Shown here piece after piece: positions 32,783 through 40,950 of a stretch of 64,000 nucleotides of DNA (position 1 is its first letter; every line of letters starts with the position of its first letter). A model generated the notes under the pieces. That model ran no database searches. It saw only the letters and a program-made list of their open reading frames with translations, and was not told the origin of the DNA. A program made the translations under genes and the position numbers. The DNA comes from Lactobacillus paragasseri (GTDB lineage Bacteria > Bacillota > Bacilli > Lactobacillales > Lactobacillaceae): positions 682,001 through 746,000 of the forward strand of contig NZ_AP018549.1 in NCBI RefSeq assembly GCF_003584685.1, read 5' to 3'.

Positions 32783-33636
32783 AAGAAAAACTTTTGATTA
32801 GTCAAGATCTCTCCTGCCTAGGTCAAGTTTCATTAAGTGTTGCTTTACCAATTTTAGGAGCGTGTGGCTATCAACCAGATGTATTGCCGACGGCGATTTT
32901 GTCTACCCATACTGGTGGCTTTGGCGATAACACTTTCTTAAATTTAAGTAGCGAAATGAGTAAAATTATTGCTCATTGGCAGGACCAAAAGATTGATTTT
33001 GAAAATTTATACTTAGGTTATTTAGGCAAAGAAGCCATTGATTTTTGGATAGATCATATTTCTAATTTTAAAGTCAGTAAAGTCCTGCTTGATCCTGCTA
33101 TGGCAGATTCAGGTAAATTATATCGCGGCTTAAACTTAGATTATGTGGCAAAAATGCGCGTGCTTGCTAATTTTGCAACAATTTTAACACCAAATTTAAC
33201 TGAAGCTTGCTTATTATTAGATAAAAAATATCGAAGTTTTTCAATTGATGAGATTGAAGAGCTGGCTTTAGAATTAAAGAAAAAGTTTAATGTGAATGAG
33301 GTATTGATTACTGGAATTCAAATGCAGGATAAAATTAAGATTGCTGGAGTGTCAGCCAGGGATACAGCTTTTGTAATAGAAACTGATAAGGTGAAACGTT
33401 CATTTTTTGGTACAGGCGATATGTTTGCAAGTAGTTTATTAGCGGCAATTTTATCAGGTTATTCGCTAAAGGAGAGTTCGCAGATAGCAGCAATTTTTGT
33501 TAAAATGACAATTAAAGCAACTGATTCAACTCGAGATAAACGGTTAGGACCTAATTATGCAGGTGCTTTATCTTGGTTAATGAAGAAAGTAGAGGAGAAA
33601 AAGGTTAGGAAATGCGAACAAGGGAAAATTCGTTAG
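32779..33636 (+). CDS. Pyridoxal/hydroxymethylpyrimidine kinase-like (ribokinase superfamily)
   Basis: A 285-residue ribokinase-superfamily protein. Its features fit the PdxY/ThiD group: N-terminal 'LISQDLSCLGQVSLSVALPIL', 'TPNLTEACLL' and the anion-hole motif 'FFGTGDMFASSL' with catalytic Asp. It would phosphorylate pyridoxal/pyridoxine (or HMP). The next gene is an ECF transporter S-component, so the pair probably takes up and traps a B6 vitamer. Overlap with both neighbours suggests one operon. Confidence 0.85.
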   Translation: MKEKLLISQDLSCLGQVSLSVALPILGACGYQPDVLPTAILSTHTGGFGDNTFLNLSSEMSKIIAHWQDQKIDFENLYLGYLGKEAIDFWIDHISNFKVSKVLLDPAMADSGKLYRGLNLDYVAKMRVLANFATILTPNLTEACLLLDKKYRSFSIDEIEELALELKKKFNVNEVLITGIQMQDKIKIAGVSARDTAFVIETDKVKRSFFGTGDMFASSLLAAILSGYSLKESSQIAAIFVKMTIKATDSTRDKRLGPNYAGALSWLMKKVEEKKVRKCEQGKIR

Positions 33637-34169
33637 TTTCAATAATTATGACCGGTTTATTTGCGGCGATAATTTATCTAGGAGTCTGGGTTTTACGAAT
33701 TCCAGTTCCTGCTTTAGTTGGTCGTCCCTTTATCCATTTTGGTAATACCTTAACTGCTGTTGCAATTTTGTATCTGGGATATCGGAATGGAATGCTTGCA
33801 GGGATTATTGGGTTAGGCGGCTTTGACTTACTTAATGGCTATGCAGCCACTTCTTGGTTGACAATGCTTGAAGTGGTGGTAGTTGCAAGTGTTTTAACGG
33901 CAGTATATAAAGGAATGCACTATCAAGATAGCAAGAAAAATATTATTATTTTGGGAATTATCGCTGGGATAACTAAAATTTTTACAACTTACTGTGTTTC
34001 AATTGTTGAAGCATTGATGGTTGGAACTAGTTTAAATGTAGCCTTAGTGAGTTCTTTTGTGAGTTTACCAGCAACGGTCATTAATTCGATTTCAACTGCA
34101 ATTTGTACGCCAATTTTATATTTTGCAGTGCGAGATGGTGCAAGAAGAGTTTTAAGAAAGAGTGTATAG
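33612..34169 (+). CDS. ECF transporter substrate-binding subunit (S component), probably B6 vitamer
   Basis: A 185-residue protein with about six hydrophobic helices and the opening 'MTGLFAAIIYLGVWVLRIPVPALVGRPFIHFGNTLTAVAILYLGYRNG', typical of PdxU/HmpT-like S components. S components bind a vitamin and use a shared EcfA-EcfA'-EcfT energising unit, encoded elsewhere. It overlaps the kinase gene by 25 bases, which supports pyridoxine or HMP as substrate. Confidence 0.85.
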   Translation: MRTRENSLVSIIMTGLFAAIIYLGVWVLRIPVPALVGRPFIHFGNTLTAVAILYLGYRNGMLAGIIGLGGFDLLNGYAATSWLTMLEVVVVASVLTAVYKGMHYQDSKKNIIILGIIAGITKIFTTYCVSIVEALMVGTSLNVALVSSFVSLPATVINSISTAICTPILYFAVRDGARRVLRKSV

Positions 34170-34218
34170 CTTAAAATAAGTCTGCTATAATTTTGGTTAA
34201 AAAAAGGAGAAATTTAAA

Positions 34219-34398
34219 ATGCCATTTGTACATGTAGAATTAATTAAGGGTAGAAGTGATGAGCAATTAACTCAAATGATAAAAGATATCACTGAAGCTG
34301 TTCATAAGAATACTGGTGCACCGAAGGAACATATCCATGTAATTATTAATGAACTTGATAAACATACTTACGGCCAAGGCGGCGAATGGAGAGCTTAG
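34219..34398 (+). CDS. 4-oxalocrotonate tautomerase family protein (59 residues)
   Basis: A short gene with AAAAAGGAG before ATG 34219 encodes 59 residues beginning [15 protein letters not shown] after Met removal. The N-terminal Pro is the catalytic base of 4-OT tautomerases; [14 protein letters not shown] and the final YGQGGEW fit the DmpI/YwhB subfamily. It is too short for usual ORF length limits but has the family size. Substrate unknown. Confidence 0.92.
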   Translation: MPFVHVELIKGRSDEQLTQMIKDITEAVHKNTGAPKEHIHVIINELDKHTYGQGGEWRA

Positions 34399-34461
34399 TT
34401 AAATTTAAGTATTCTTATTGGGCTACTGTTCTTTAGTCAAAAATATTTAAATAATAAATAA

Positions 34462-34504
34462 AAAACTCGTGATTAGTGTAAACATCTAATCACGAGTTTT
34501 ATTT
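34462..34504. terminator. Bidirectional terminator
   Basis: AAAACTCGTGATTAG (34462-34476) pairs perfectly with 34486-34500. It serves the tautomerase on + and the 37-residue gene on -. Confidence 0.9.
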
Positions 34505-34523
34505 TGGTAAAAATTGTAAGAAA

Positions 34524-34637
34524 CTAATCTTCTTTTTTAGCTTCTTCTAACGCCTTCATAATTGAAGGGTTCTTTGAGTGACAATCTTTTAACATTTGGT
34601 AATCTTCTTCAGATAATTTAACAGTGTATTTAGTCAT
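34524..34637 (-). CDS. Small conserved-looking peptide, 37 residues
   Basis: On the - strand, GTGAGGG precedes ATG 34635-34637. The 37 residues (MTKYTVKLSEEDYQMLKD...) are charged, with one His-Cys pair, and a helical Lys/Glu end. The gene has its own ribosome site and ends 20 bp before a terminator, so it is probably real. No function is recognised. Confidence 0.6.
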   Translation of the reverse strand: MTKYTVKLSEEDYQMLKDCHSKNPSIMKALEEAKKED

Positions 34638-34703
34638 AATTTTCCCTCACTTTTTATGTTTACCTTTAATATATCACTTTCTTGAAAGATTGATAGAGAA
34701 ATT

Positions 34704-34733
34704 TTGAATTGAAGCAGGTTAAATCGATATAAT
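34704..34733 (+). promoter_or_regulatory. Promoter of the DUF2325 gene
   Basis: TTGAAT, 18 bp, perfect TATAAT (34728-34733). Confidence 0.7.
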
Positions 34734-34763
34734 AGATAAAAAGTAAGTAAGAAAGTGATTAAA

Positions 34764-36086
34764 ATGTTTGATTATCGAAATAATTTAAAAAGAATTTTAA
34801 ATAATACTGCAGGCGATGACAAAAGTCTTCAAAATAGCTTAAATGCAATTAAGGTAGTATTGGGTATGACAGGCGAAGCAGAGTCTACCTCAGTAAATAA
34901 TAAAATGGATGACAAAGTTATTGCACAAATAAATACTTTTCTTCAGGGAATAACTACATTAATTGAACGCCCAGGCGACAAAAATGCTAAAAAAATTGCC
35001 TTAGGAGCTCTACATAAGTTAACCTTTGATCACAATATTGCCACAAATTTTGGAAAGAAATTAGGATTATTAGACCAAGCTATTCAAGCTTCAGAAGAAA
35101 CTAGTACTGCAGTAAATCGAAAAATTTTTGAGGATGCGGTAAAGCCTAAAAAAGAAAAAAATCGCGATTATCGAAAGGGTAGAAGATATACTGTCATTCG
35201 TGCATTAAAGGGTGCGGATTTGATCAATAATAATGGTGAAGTTGTCTTTGAAGTAAATGAGGGGCAAATTCATGATTTGAATTTAAAGAGTGGTGATATT
35301 GTTGAAGCTTTGCCTTTAGCAAATAGTTTAAATGAAGCTGAAGTTTTGCGAGTAGTTGGTTATCGAAAATTGCGCAGCCGTGATTATGACAAAATAGCAG
35401 ACTTTAAATATGGGGTAGTACAAGGAAGTCCAGGCAATTTAAGTGTTTCACGAAATATCCATGGAGAAAAGCTGGTTATTAATCATAAGCCAGTAATTGT
35501 TGCGCTTGATTCTAGCTATTATCAAAATGGCAATATTCATTTAGAAGACGGCGCAATTGTTGATTTAGCTTGGTATACAGGAGATGTTAGATTAAAAAAA
35601 GATCCAGCAAGCGCAGTTCAGATTCGCTGGATTTATGAAACAGAGCAACCTAAGCGAGTTTCTAAAACAAAAAAAGCAAAGACAAAGGTAGTAGCAAGTA
35701 CCCAAGTATTAGCTAAGTTAGATATGAACTTACATTATCAACGAGTAGGGATTGCTGTTGGCGATAATCAAAATGAAGCGATTTTAGAAGGGATTGTTAA
35801 CCGTTACAATGGCATTCCAATTCCGATTGATGCATTTGAAGGCAAGAAAAAGGTAATTGAAAGTCAAATTAAAGATTTAGACATTGTAATTTTGGTTACT
35901 GCATTTGCTGCCCATGATAGTACTTGGAATATTAGCGAATTTGCAAGTAAATATCACGTTAAATTTGCTGTTAGTTCTAGCAAGGGATATCAAGCATTTG
36001 AGCGTGCACTATATCGAGCAGAAAATGGGATGCCAGCTTATGAAGGTAACCAACAATTAGAATACAAAATGTTAAAGAATAATTAG
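34764..36086 (+). CDS. DUF2325-domain protein
   Basis: I start at ATG 34764; GTG 34755 lies inside the ribosome site. The 440-residue protein has a helical N-terminal half (~1-130), a β-rich middle (~140-290), a Lys-rich linker (SKTKKAKTK) and a C-terminal DUF2325 domain (~315-430; 'GDNQNEAILEGIVNRYNGIPI', 'HDSTWNISEFASKY'). DUF2325 is a small Firmicutes domain of unknown function. The gene is monocistronic with a clear promoter. Confidence 0.8.
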   Translation: MFDYRNNLKRILNNTAGDDKSLQNSLNAIKVVLGMTGEAESTSVNNKMDDKVIAQINTFLQGITTLIERPGDKNAKKIALGALHKLTFDHNIATNFGKKLGLLDQAIQASEETSTAVNRKIFEDAVKPKKEKNRDYRKGRRYTVIRALKGADLINNNGEVVFEVNEGQIHDLNLKSGDIVEALPLANSLNEAEVLRVVGYRKLRSRDYDKIADFKYGVVQGSPGNLSVSRNIHGEKLVINHKPVIVALDSSYYQNGNIHLEDGAIVDLAWYTGDVRLKKDPASAVQIRWIYETEQPKRVSKTKKAKTKVVASTQVLAKLDMNLHYQRVGIAVGDNQNEAILEGIVNRYNGIPIPIDAFEGKKKVIESQIKDLDIVILVTAFAAHDSTWNISEFASKYHVKFAVSSSKGYQAFERALYRAENGMPAYEGNQQLEYKMLKNN

Positions 36087-36101
36087 GAATAAGCAGTGTA
36101 G

Positions 36102-36131
36102 CTGACAAGATGCATGAAAATTAGATAAAAT
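36102..36131 (+). promoter_or_regulatory. Promoter of the yitT-like gene
   Basis: CTGACA (36102-36107), 18 bp, TAAAAT (36126-36131). Confidence 0.6.
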
Positions 36132-36163
36132 ATTAATAACTTATTTTTAGGAAGGACGATGAA

Positions 36164-37003
36164 ATGACAAAAAATATTAAAAAGAAATCTTGGATGCGTT
36201 GGCTAGTATTTTTAGCCGGCTTAGAAATTATCGCCATTTCTATTAATTTCTTCTATGGTCCAATTAATATTGCAGCGGGTGGCTCAACTGGTATTTCAAT
36301 CTTAGTTGATGCAGTATGGGGTATTAATCGGTCAATTACTGTTTTAGTTGTTAATATTTTAATGCTTATTCTAGCAGCGATCTTTTTAGGAAAAAAGACA
36401 ACGAAAAACGTTGCCTTAGGTAGTTTATTACTTCCAGTGTTAATGGGACTTACGCCTAGTTTTAAAATTACTAATAATCAATTACTAGCAGTAATCTATG
36501 GTGGTGCTTTGATGGGGCTAGGTGTTTCTTTACTATACCGCGTTAATGCATCAAGTGGTGGAACAACAATTCCGCCAATGATTTTAAAGAAATATTTTTA
36601 CATTAATCCAGCAATTGGATTACTTGCGATTGATATGGTAATTATTTTCCTTAATATATTCGTTGATGGCTGGAATGCATTTTTATTAGCCGCCTTGTCA
36701 CAAGTAGTGACAGCCATGACTATGAACTATGCAGAAGCTGGCTTTGACCGTAAATATCAGGTGCGTGTGATGAGTAACGAGCATTTTGAAGAACTAAAGA
36801 CAATGCTACTTGATAACTATAACGGTTTAACAATTTACGATGTTGTTGGTGGCTACAGTGATGATGACAAAAAGCAGCTACTATTAGTAGTTGATACCCG
36901 TGAATATGGTCCTTTAATTAATAAAATTCATGAGATTGATTCAGATGCTTTTATTATCACTGACACAGTTGCGCGTGTTCATGGCGGACAATGGGGACTA
37001 TAA
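36164..37003 (+). CDS. YitT-family membrane protein
   Basis: A 279-residue protein with about five to six membrane helices (~15-180) and a C-terminal soluble DUF2179 domain (~195-275, 'GLTIYDVVGGYSDDDKKQLLLVVDTREYGPLINKIHEIDSDAFIIT'). The helices show 'GGSTGISILVDAVWGINRS', typical of YitT. Family function is unknown. ATG 36164 follows AGGAAGG. It ends six bases inside the convergent ArsC-like gene. Confidence 0.88.
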   Translation: MTKNIKKKSWMRWLVFLAGLEIIAISINFFYGPINIAAGGSTGISILVDAVWGINRSITVLVVNILMLILAAIFLGKKTTKNVALGSLLLPVLMGLTPSFKITNNQLLAVIYGGALMGLGVSLLYRVNASSGGTTIPPMILKKYFYINPAIGLLAIDMVIIFLNIFVDGWNAFLLAALSQVVTAMTMNYAEAGFDRKYQVRVMSNEHFEELKTMLLDNYNGLTIYDVVGGYSDDDKKQLLLVVDTREYGPLINKIHEIDSDAFIITDTVARVHGGQWGL

Positions 37004-37354
37004 CCAAGTTTTTTCGTATATGTCTTCTTTAAAGCCGCAAGTTAATTTTTTACCGTCAGTAACTAAGGGTCTTTTAATTAATTTTCCGTTTTGTGAAAGT
37101 AATTTTGCTGCTTCTTCAAGCGTCATCTTGTTTATTTGATCTTTTAAGTGCATTTGGCGGTAAACTTGGCCAGACGTATTGAAAAAATATCTTAATCCGC
37201 GATCTTGAAAATCAGTTAGCCATTTAAGTAGATCTTGTTGCTTAGGTGTTTTTTCTACTAAGTCTTGATATTGATAAACAACTTGATGATCATCAAGCCA
37301 TTTTTGAGCTTTTTTAGAAGTTGAACAACGTTTATAACCATAAAATTTAAGCAT
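36998..37354 (-). CDS. ArsC/Spx-family protein
   Basis: A 118-residue protein of the thioredoxin-like ArsC/Spx family. The opening 'MLKFYGYKRCSTSKKAQKWLDDH' has a single Cys10 where Spx carries CxxC. The family body (YFNTSG..YR, KLTEEEAAKLL-like, IKRPLVTDGKKLTCGF) is complete. The single N-terminal Cys fits an arsenate-reductase-like/YffB protein or an MgsR-like regulator more than Spx itself. It is convergent with the yitT gene, overlapping by six bases. Confidence 0.8.
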   Translation of the reverse strand: MLKFYGYKRCSTSKKAQKWLDDHQVVYQYQDLVEKTPKQQDLLKWLTDFQDRGLRYFFNTSGQVYRQMHLKDQINKMTLEEAAKLLSQNGKLIKRPLVTDGKKLTCGFKEDIYEKTWL

Positions 37355-37422
37355 ATTCTTTCTCCTTATTATAAATACTTGTAAATTTATTTTAGTATTT
37401 TTTTAGAAATTTTGATATTGAA

Positions 37423-37451
37423 TTGCTTTAAAAGAGGGATGAGAGTATACT
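37423..37451 (+). promoter_or_regulatory. rplU-rpmA promoter
   Basis: TTGCTT (37423-37428), 17 bp, TATACT (37446-37451). Confidence 0.75.
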
Positions 37452-37457
37452 GTAAGA

Positions 37458-37570
37458 GTTGTATTTGTGGAAACCTCACATCTGCAACCGCACGTTTATG
37501 GGGTAAGAAGAGAATTAACGTTAATTCCACCTCATACGGCGAGTCTAAGTATTTTTTCGGAGGTGTACAA
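37458..37570 (+). promoter_or_regulatory. Untranslated leader of rplU (candidate L21 autoregulatory leader)
   Basis: About 113 nt of leader precede rplU with no reading frame of its own. Firmicutes rplU leaders carry a structured RNA thought to bind L21 and control the operon. The length and the position before GGAGGTG fit, but I could not align the stems by eye. Confidence 0.5.
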
Positions 37571-37882
37571 ATGTACGCAGTTATTAAAACCGGTGGTAAG
37601 CAATACAAGGTTGCTAAGGGCGATAGCGTTTTTGTTGAAAAACTTGAAGTTAAGCCTGGCGACGAAGTAACTTTTGATGAAGTTATTCTTGTAAATGATG
37701 GTAAGTCAACTAAGATTGGTACTCCTGTAGTTGAAGGTGCTAAAGTTGTTGCTAAAGTTGAAAAGCAAGGCAAAGAAAAGAAAGTTGTTACTTTCAAATA
37801 CAAGCCTAAGAAGCACTCACACACTAAGTACGGTCACCGTCAACCTTACACTAAGGTAACTATCGAAAGCATTGAAGCTTAA
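37571..37882 (+). CDS. rplU: 50S ribosomal protein L21
   Basis: The start at ATG 37571 follows CGGAGGTG and gives 103 residues; a long upstream extension in frame is only the leader. The N-terminal '[18 protein letters not shown]' and the C-terminal '[25 protein letters not shown]' are the L21 hallmarks. L21 binds 23S rRNA in the large subunit. It forms an operon with rpmA, which follows after 19 bp. Confidence 0.98.
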   Translation: MYAVIKTGGKQYKVAKGDSVFVEKLEVKPGDEVTFDEVILVNDGKSTKIGTPVVEGAKVVAKVEKQGKEKKVVTFKYKPKKHSHTKYGHRQPYTKVTIESIEA

Positions 37883-37901
37883 TTAAGGGGTGAAACAAAT
37901 T

Positions 37902-38201
37902 ATGATGATTAATAATCTTGAAGCACTTAAATTATTTGCCCACCACAAGGGTGGTGGTTCAACTGCTAACGGTCGTAACTCAGCTGGTCGTCGTTTAGGC
38001 GCAAAGCGTGCTGATGGTCAAAAGATCAACGCAGGTTCAATCATTTTTCGTCAACGCGGTACTAAGATCCACCCAGGTAAGAACGTTGGTATCGGTGGCG
38101 ACGACACTTTGTTTGCTTTAACTAGTGGCGTTGTTAAATTCGAACGTTTGGGCAGAGATCGTAAACAAGTTTCTGTTTACCCAGTTGAAGAAGCAAAATA
38201 A
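37902..38201 (+). CDS. rpmA: 50S ribosomal protein L27
   Basis: The start at ATG 37902, with AAGGGGTG upstream, gives 99 residues. The 13-residue leader [13 protein letters not shown] precedes [14 protein letters not shown], the mature L27 N-terminus that reaches the peptidyl transferase centre. In Firmicutes this leader is removed by the protease Prp, which is usually encoded between rplU and rpmA. No such gene lies in the 19-bp gap here. The body ([28 protein letters not shown]) is fully conserved. Confidence 0.96.
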   Translation: MMINNLEALKLFAHHKGGGSTANGRNSAGRRLGAKRADGQKINAGSIIFRQRGTKIHPGKNVGIGGDDTLFALTSGVVKFERLGRDRKQVSVYPVEEAK

Positions 38202-38214
38202 TTATTTCTTTTGC

Positions 38215-38251
38215 AGACTGGACGTCCCTAAGGAACGTTCGGTCTTTTTTT
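38215..38251 (+). terminator. rplU-rpmA terminator
   Basis: AGACTGGACGT (38215-38225) pairs with ACGTTCGGTCT (38235-38245, two wobble pairs), followed by seven T residues. Confidence 0.85.
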
Positions 38252-38273
38252 ATCTACTCAGGAGGTAGGTCAT

Positions 38274-39383
38274 ATGTCTTCAAATCAAGAGTTGCTAACT
38301 TTAATTAATAATCGAATTGATAAAACTACTAAATTGATTAAAGAAGAACAAGCAGATGCTTTAATTATTTTTAATCAAGCAAATTATCGTTTCTTAACTA
38401 ATTTTTCTGGTGAAGAAGCTGAGCTTATTTTGACTGCTGAAGGGGATCGTGTTTTGTTGTCTGATTCACGCTTTAAGGATCAAATTCGTCATCAAGCTCC
38501 TGGTGAAATGAAGGTCGTAATGCAGACAATGGATGTGGTAAAAGAAATTGCTAAGCAATTAAAACAATTAGATGTAAAAAATGTTTTAGTTGAAGGAGAA
38601 TTTATTTCTGCAACTCAATTTGAAGCTTTGAAAGAGGCCTGTCCCGATCTTAATTTTGTCTTAAGTGCTGAATTGGTTGAAAAAGTTCGCAATGTAAAAG
38701 ACGACTTAGAATTGGCTACTTTACAAAAAGCGATTGATATTTCTGTTCAAAGTTTTAAAGAGATCTTGCCTTTAATTAAACCAGGAGTTAGCGAAAGAGC
38801 CATCGGAGCTAAATTAGACTATTTGTTTAAAATGAATGGCGGAGATGGTCCTTCTTTTGAAACGATTATTGCTTCTGGATATCGTGGTAGCTGGGCACAT
38901 GGCGTTGCTAGTGATAAAAAAATTCAACAAGGTGAATTGATTGTAATTGATTTTGGAAGCTTTTATCATGGTTACACTGCGGATATCACTAGAACAGTAG
39001 CTTTAGGACAAGTAGAACCAGAATTAAAAAAAATATACTATATTGTATTAGAAGCCCAAAAGCGCGGAATTGCTGCAGCAATTGCTGGAAATACTGGAAA
39101 AGATATCGATCAAGCTGCTAGAAACTATATTAAAGAGCAAGGCTATGGTGAATACTTCGGTCATGGGATTGGCCATGGAATTGGACTAGAAGTACACGAA
39201 CTCTGTACGCCAGCAATGCCATATGGAAAAGAAGTTATGAAGAATAATATGGCAATTACTGTTGAGCCTGGGATTTATTTACCAGATCGCGGCGGTGTTA
39301 GAATTGAAGATGATGTGTTGATTAAGGACGATCATCCTTATGTAATGTCACAATTGCCAAAAGATGAGCTTTTAATTCTATAA
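38274..39383 (+). CDS. pepP: Xaa-Pro aminopeptidase (M24 family)
   Basis: A 369-residue protein. The first ~130 residues are the creatinase/prolidase N-domain; the rest is the pita-bread M24 domain. Metal-binding residues are visible in 'IVIDFGSFYHGYTADITRT' (two Asp), 'GHGIGHGIGLEVHE' (His), 'VEPGIYLPDRGG' (Glu) and 'RIEDDVLI' (Glu). It removes the N-terminal residue before Pro from peptides. Start ATG 38274 follows AGGAGG. It is next to efp, as in many Firmicutes. Confidence 0.93.
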   Translation: MSSNQELLTLINNRIDKTTKLIKEEQADALIIFNQANYRFLTNFSGEEAELILTAEGDRVLLSDSRFKDQIRHQAPGEMKVVMQTMDVVKEIAKQLKQLDVKNVLVEGEFISATQFEALKEACPDLNFVLSAELVEKVRNVKDDLELATLQKAIDISVQSFKEILPLIKPGVSERAIGAKLDYLFKMNGGDGPSFETIIASGYRGSWAHGVASDKKIQQGELIVIDFGSFYHGYTADITRTVALGQVEPELKKIYYIVLEAQKRGIAAAIAGNTGKDIDQAARNYIKEQGYGEYFGHGIGHGIGLEVHELCTPAMPYGKEVMKNNMAITVEPGIYLPDRGGVRIEDDVLIKDDHPYVMSQLPKDELLIL

Positions 39384-39467
39384 TTTTATCTAATTATGTG
39401 GTTAATGTTGCGAAACAATGGATAAGATTGGTAAGATAAGTAAGTGTAGAAATGAGGTAATTTTACT

Positions 39468-40037
39468 ATGACAATGATCTCAGTTAATGAATTTAAAAAT
39501 GGATTAACTATTGAATATAACAACGATTTATGGCGTATTGTTGAATTCCAACATGTTAAGCCAGGTAAAGGTAGTGCTTTCGTTCGTTCAAAGCTTAAGA
39601 GCTTAAGAACTGGTGCAGTACAAGAATATACTTTCCGTTCAACTGCTAAAGTTAATACTGCTGACATTCAAACTAAAGCTATGCAATACTTATACAATGA
39701 CGGTACAAGTTTTGTATTTATGGATACTACTACTTATGAACAACTTGAAATTCCAGAAGCTCAAGTTGAAAGAGAATCTAAGTTCTTAAAAGAAAACATG
39801 GTAGTTAATGTCATTATGCACGACGGTGAAACTTTAGGTGTTGACTTACCAAACACAGTTGATCTTGAAGTTGCTGAAACTGAACCTAACATTAAAGGCG
39901 ATACTTCTTCTGGTGGTGGTAAGCCTGCAACTATGGAAACAGGTTTAGTAGTTAATGTTCCATTCTTTATTAATCAAGGTGATGTATTAACTATTAATAC
40001 TGCTGATGGTACTTACGTTTCTCGTGCAAATAAATAA
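39468..40037 (+). CDS. efp: Elongation factor P
   Basis: A 189-residue protein with three β-barrel domains. The tip loop reads [10 protein letters not shown] with Lys34 at the usual modification site of KPGK-type EF-P. The C-terminal region [27 protein letters not shown] is conserved. EF-P relieves ribosome stalling at consecutive prolines. A weak promoter (TTGCGA...TAAGAT) lies ~60 bp upstream. The Asp23/Gls24 and nusB genes follow closely. Confidence 0.97.
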   Translation: MTMISVNEFKNGLTIEYNNDLWRIVEFQHVKPGKGSAFVRSKLKSLRTGAVQEYTFRSTAKVNTADIQTKAMQYLYNDGTSFVFMDTTTYEQLEIPEAQVERESKFLKENMVVNVIMHDGETLGVDLPNTVDLEVAETEPNIKGDTSSGGGKPATMETGLVVNVPFFINQGDVLTINTADGTYVSRANK

Positions 40038-40054
40038 TTTTTGAGGTAAAAAAT

Positions 40055-40501
40055 ATGGCTGATAATTCAACGATTCTTTTATCAAGCAATGACAAAGGCG
40101 ATGAAACCCGAGTTGATCTTGGTGTTTTAGAAGTTATTCTAGGAATTGCTGCCAGAAAAGTCGATGGCGTCAGCGAAATGCGTGGGACGCTGAAGACTGG
40201 CATTAATACTCTTTTTGGTCGTTCTAATCAAGGTAAAGGCGTTTCCTTAAGTGTTGAAGACGATAAGTTAACTGCTGATGTTTATGCTTATCTTGACTAT
40301 GGCGTAAATGTGCCAAAAGTATGCGTCGAACTGCAGAAAAACTTGACTTTGCAATTGAAGCAAATGACGGATTTAGATTTAACTCAAATTAATGTTCATG
40401 TAGTTGGCCTAGTTTCAGAAACAGAAGAGACTGAATCTGAAGTGAAAGCTGACACAGAAGCACTTTTCCCAGATGATAAAGAGGACGAGGCTAAAGACTA
40501 A
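40055..40501 (+). CDS. Asp23/Gls24-family envelope stress protein (YqhY-like)
   Basis: A 148-residue protein. Residues ~15-110 form the Asp23/Gls24 domain (GDETRVDLGVLEVILGIAARKVDGVSEMRGTLKTG..., LDYGVNVPKVCVELQKNL). It ends in an acidic tail rich in Glu/Asp. The efp-yqhY-nusB order is the usual Firmicutes one. YqhY has been linked to acetyl-CoA carboxylase regulation in Bacillus. The gene touches nusB without a gap. Confidence 0.9.
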   Translation: MADNSTILLSSNDKGDETRVDLGVLEVILGIAARKVDGVSEMRGTLKTGINTLFGRSNQGKGVSLSVEDDKLTADVYAYLDYGVNVPKVCVELQKNLTLQLKQMTDLDLTQINVHVVGLVSETEETESEVKADTEALFPDDKEDEAKD

Positions 40502-40903
40502 ATGACACAGCATGAGATGAGAAGAATTGCAATGCAAGCAATTTATTTAGCTAACCAAGGAAATTTAACTGATGCGGAAGAAGTTTGTCAAAAAGCACTA
40601 AAAGCTTTAGAGTTAAAGAGCTTTCCGGATTATTCTGCAGAAATAGTAAATGGTGTCTTGGCTAATAAAAAAGAGCTTGATGAGCAATTAAGTAAATACT
40701 TAAAAAAGGGTTGGCGTCTTAATAGGATTAACGAAATTGACTTGGCCATCCTTGAAGTGGCTCTTTATGAAATGCAAAATAGTAAGGCAATTGAGCCAGT
40801 AGCTGCTTTAAATGAAGCGTTAAATTTATGTGATGAATTTAGCTCTAAAGAATCAAAAAAATTTATTAATGGTCTCTTGGCCAATTTCATTAAGAAAGAC
40901 TAA
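40502..40903 (+). CDS. nusB: Transcription antitermination protein NusB
   Basis: A 133-residue all-helical protein starting directly after the previous stop. 'MRRIAMQAIYLANQGNL', 'KKGWRLNRINEIDLAILEVALYEM' and 'SKESKKFINGLLANFIK' are NusB signatures. With NusE (S10) it binds boxA RNA in rRNA transcripts to prevent premature termination. A terminator follows. Confidence 0.97.
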   Translation: MTQHEMRRIAMQAIYLANQGNLTDAEEVCQKALKALELKSFPDYSAEIVNGVLANKKELDEQLSKYLKKGWRLNRINEIDLAILEVALYEMQNSKAIEPVAALNEALNLCDEFSSKESKKFINGLLANFIKKD

Positions 40904-40909
40904 CTAATG

Positions 40910-40937
40910 AGTCGGCTCGTTGAGCCGACTTTTTTTG
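40910..40937 (+). terminator. Terminator after nusB
   Basis: AGTCGGCTC and GAGCCGACT form a 9-bp stem with a 3-nt loop, followed by seven T residues. Confidence 0.92.
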
Positions 40938-40950
40938 ATGAGGTGATTAG

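Noticed and set aside
37412-37570. N-terminal extension of L21 to 156 residues
   Set aside because: It covers the rplU promoter and leader; the true start has a perfect ribosome site and known N-terminus.
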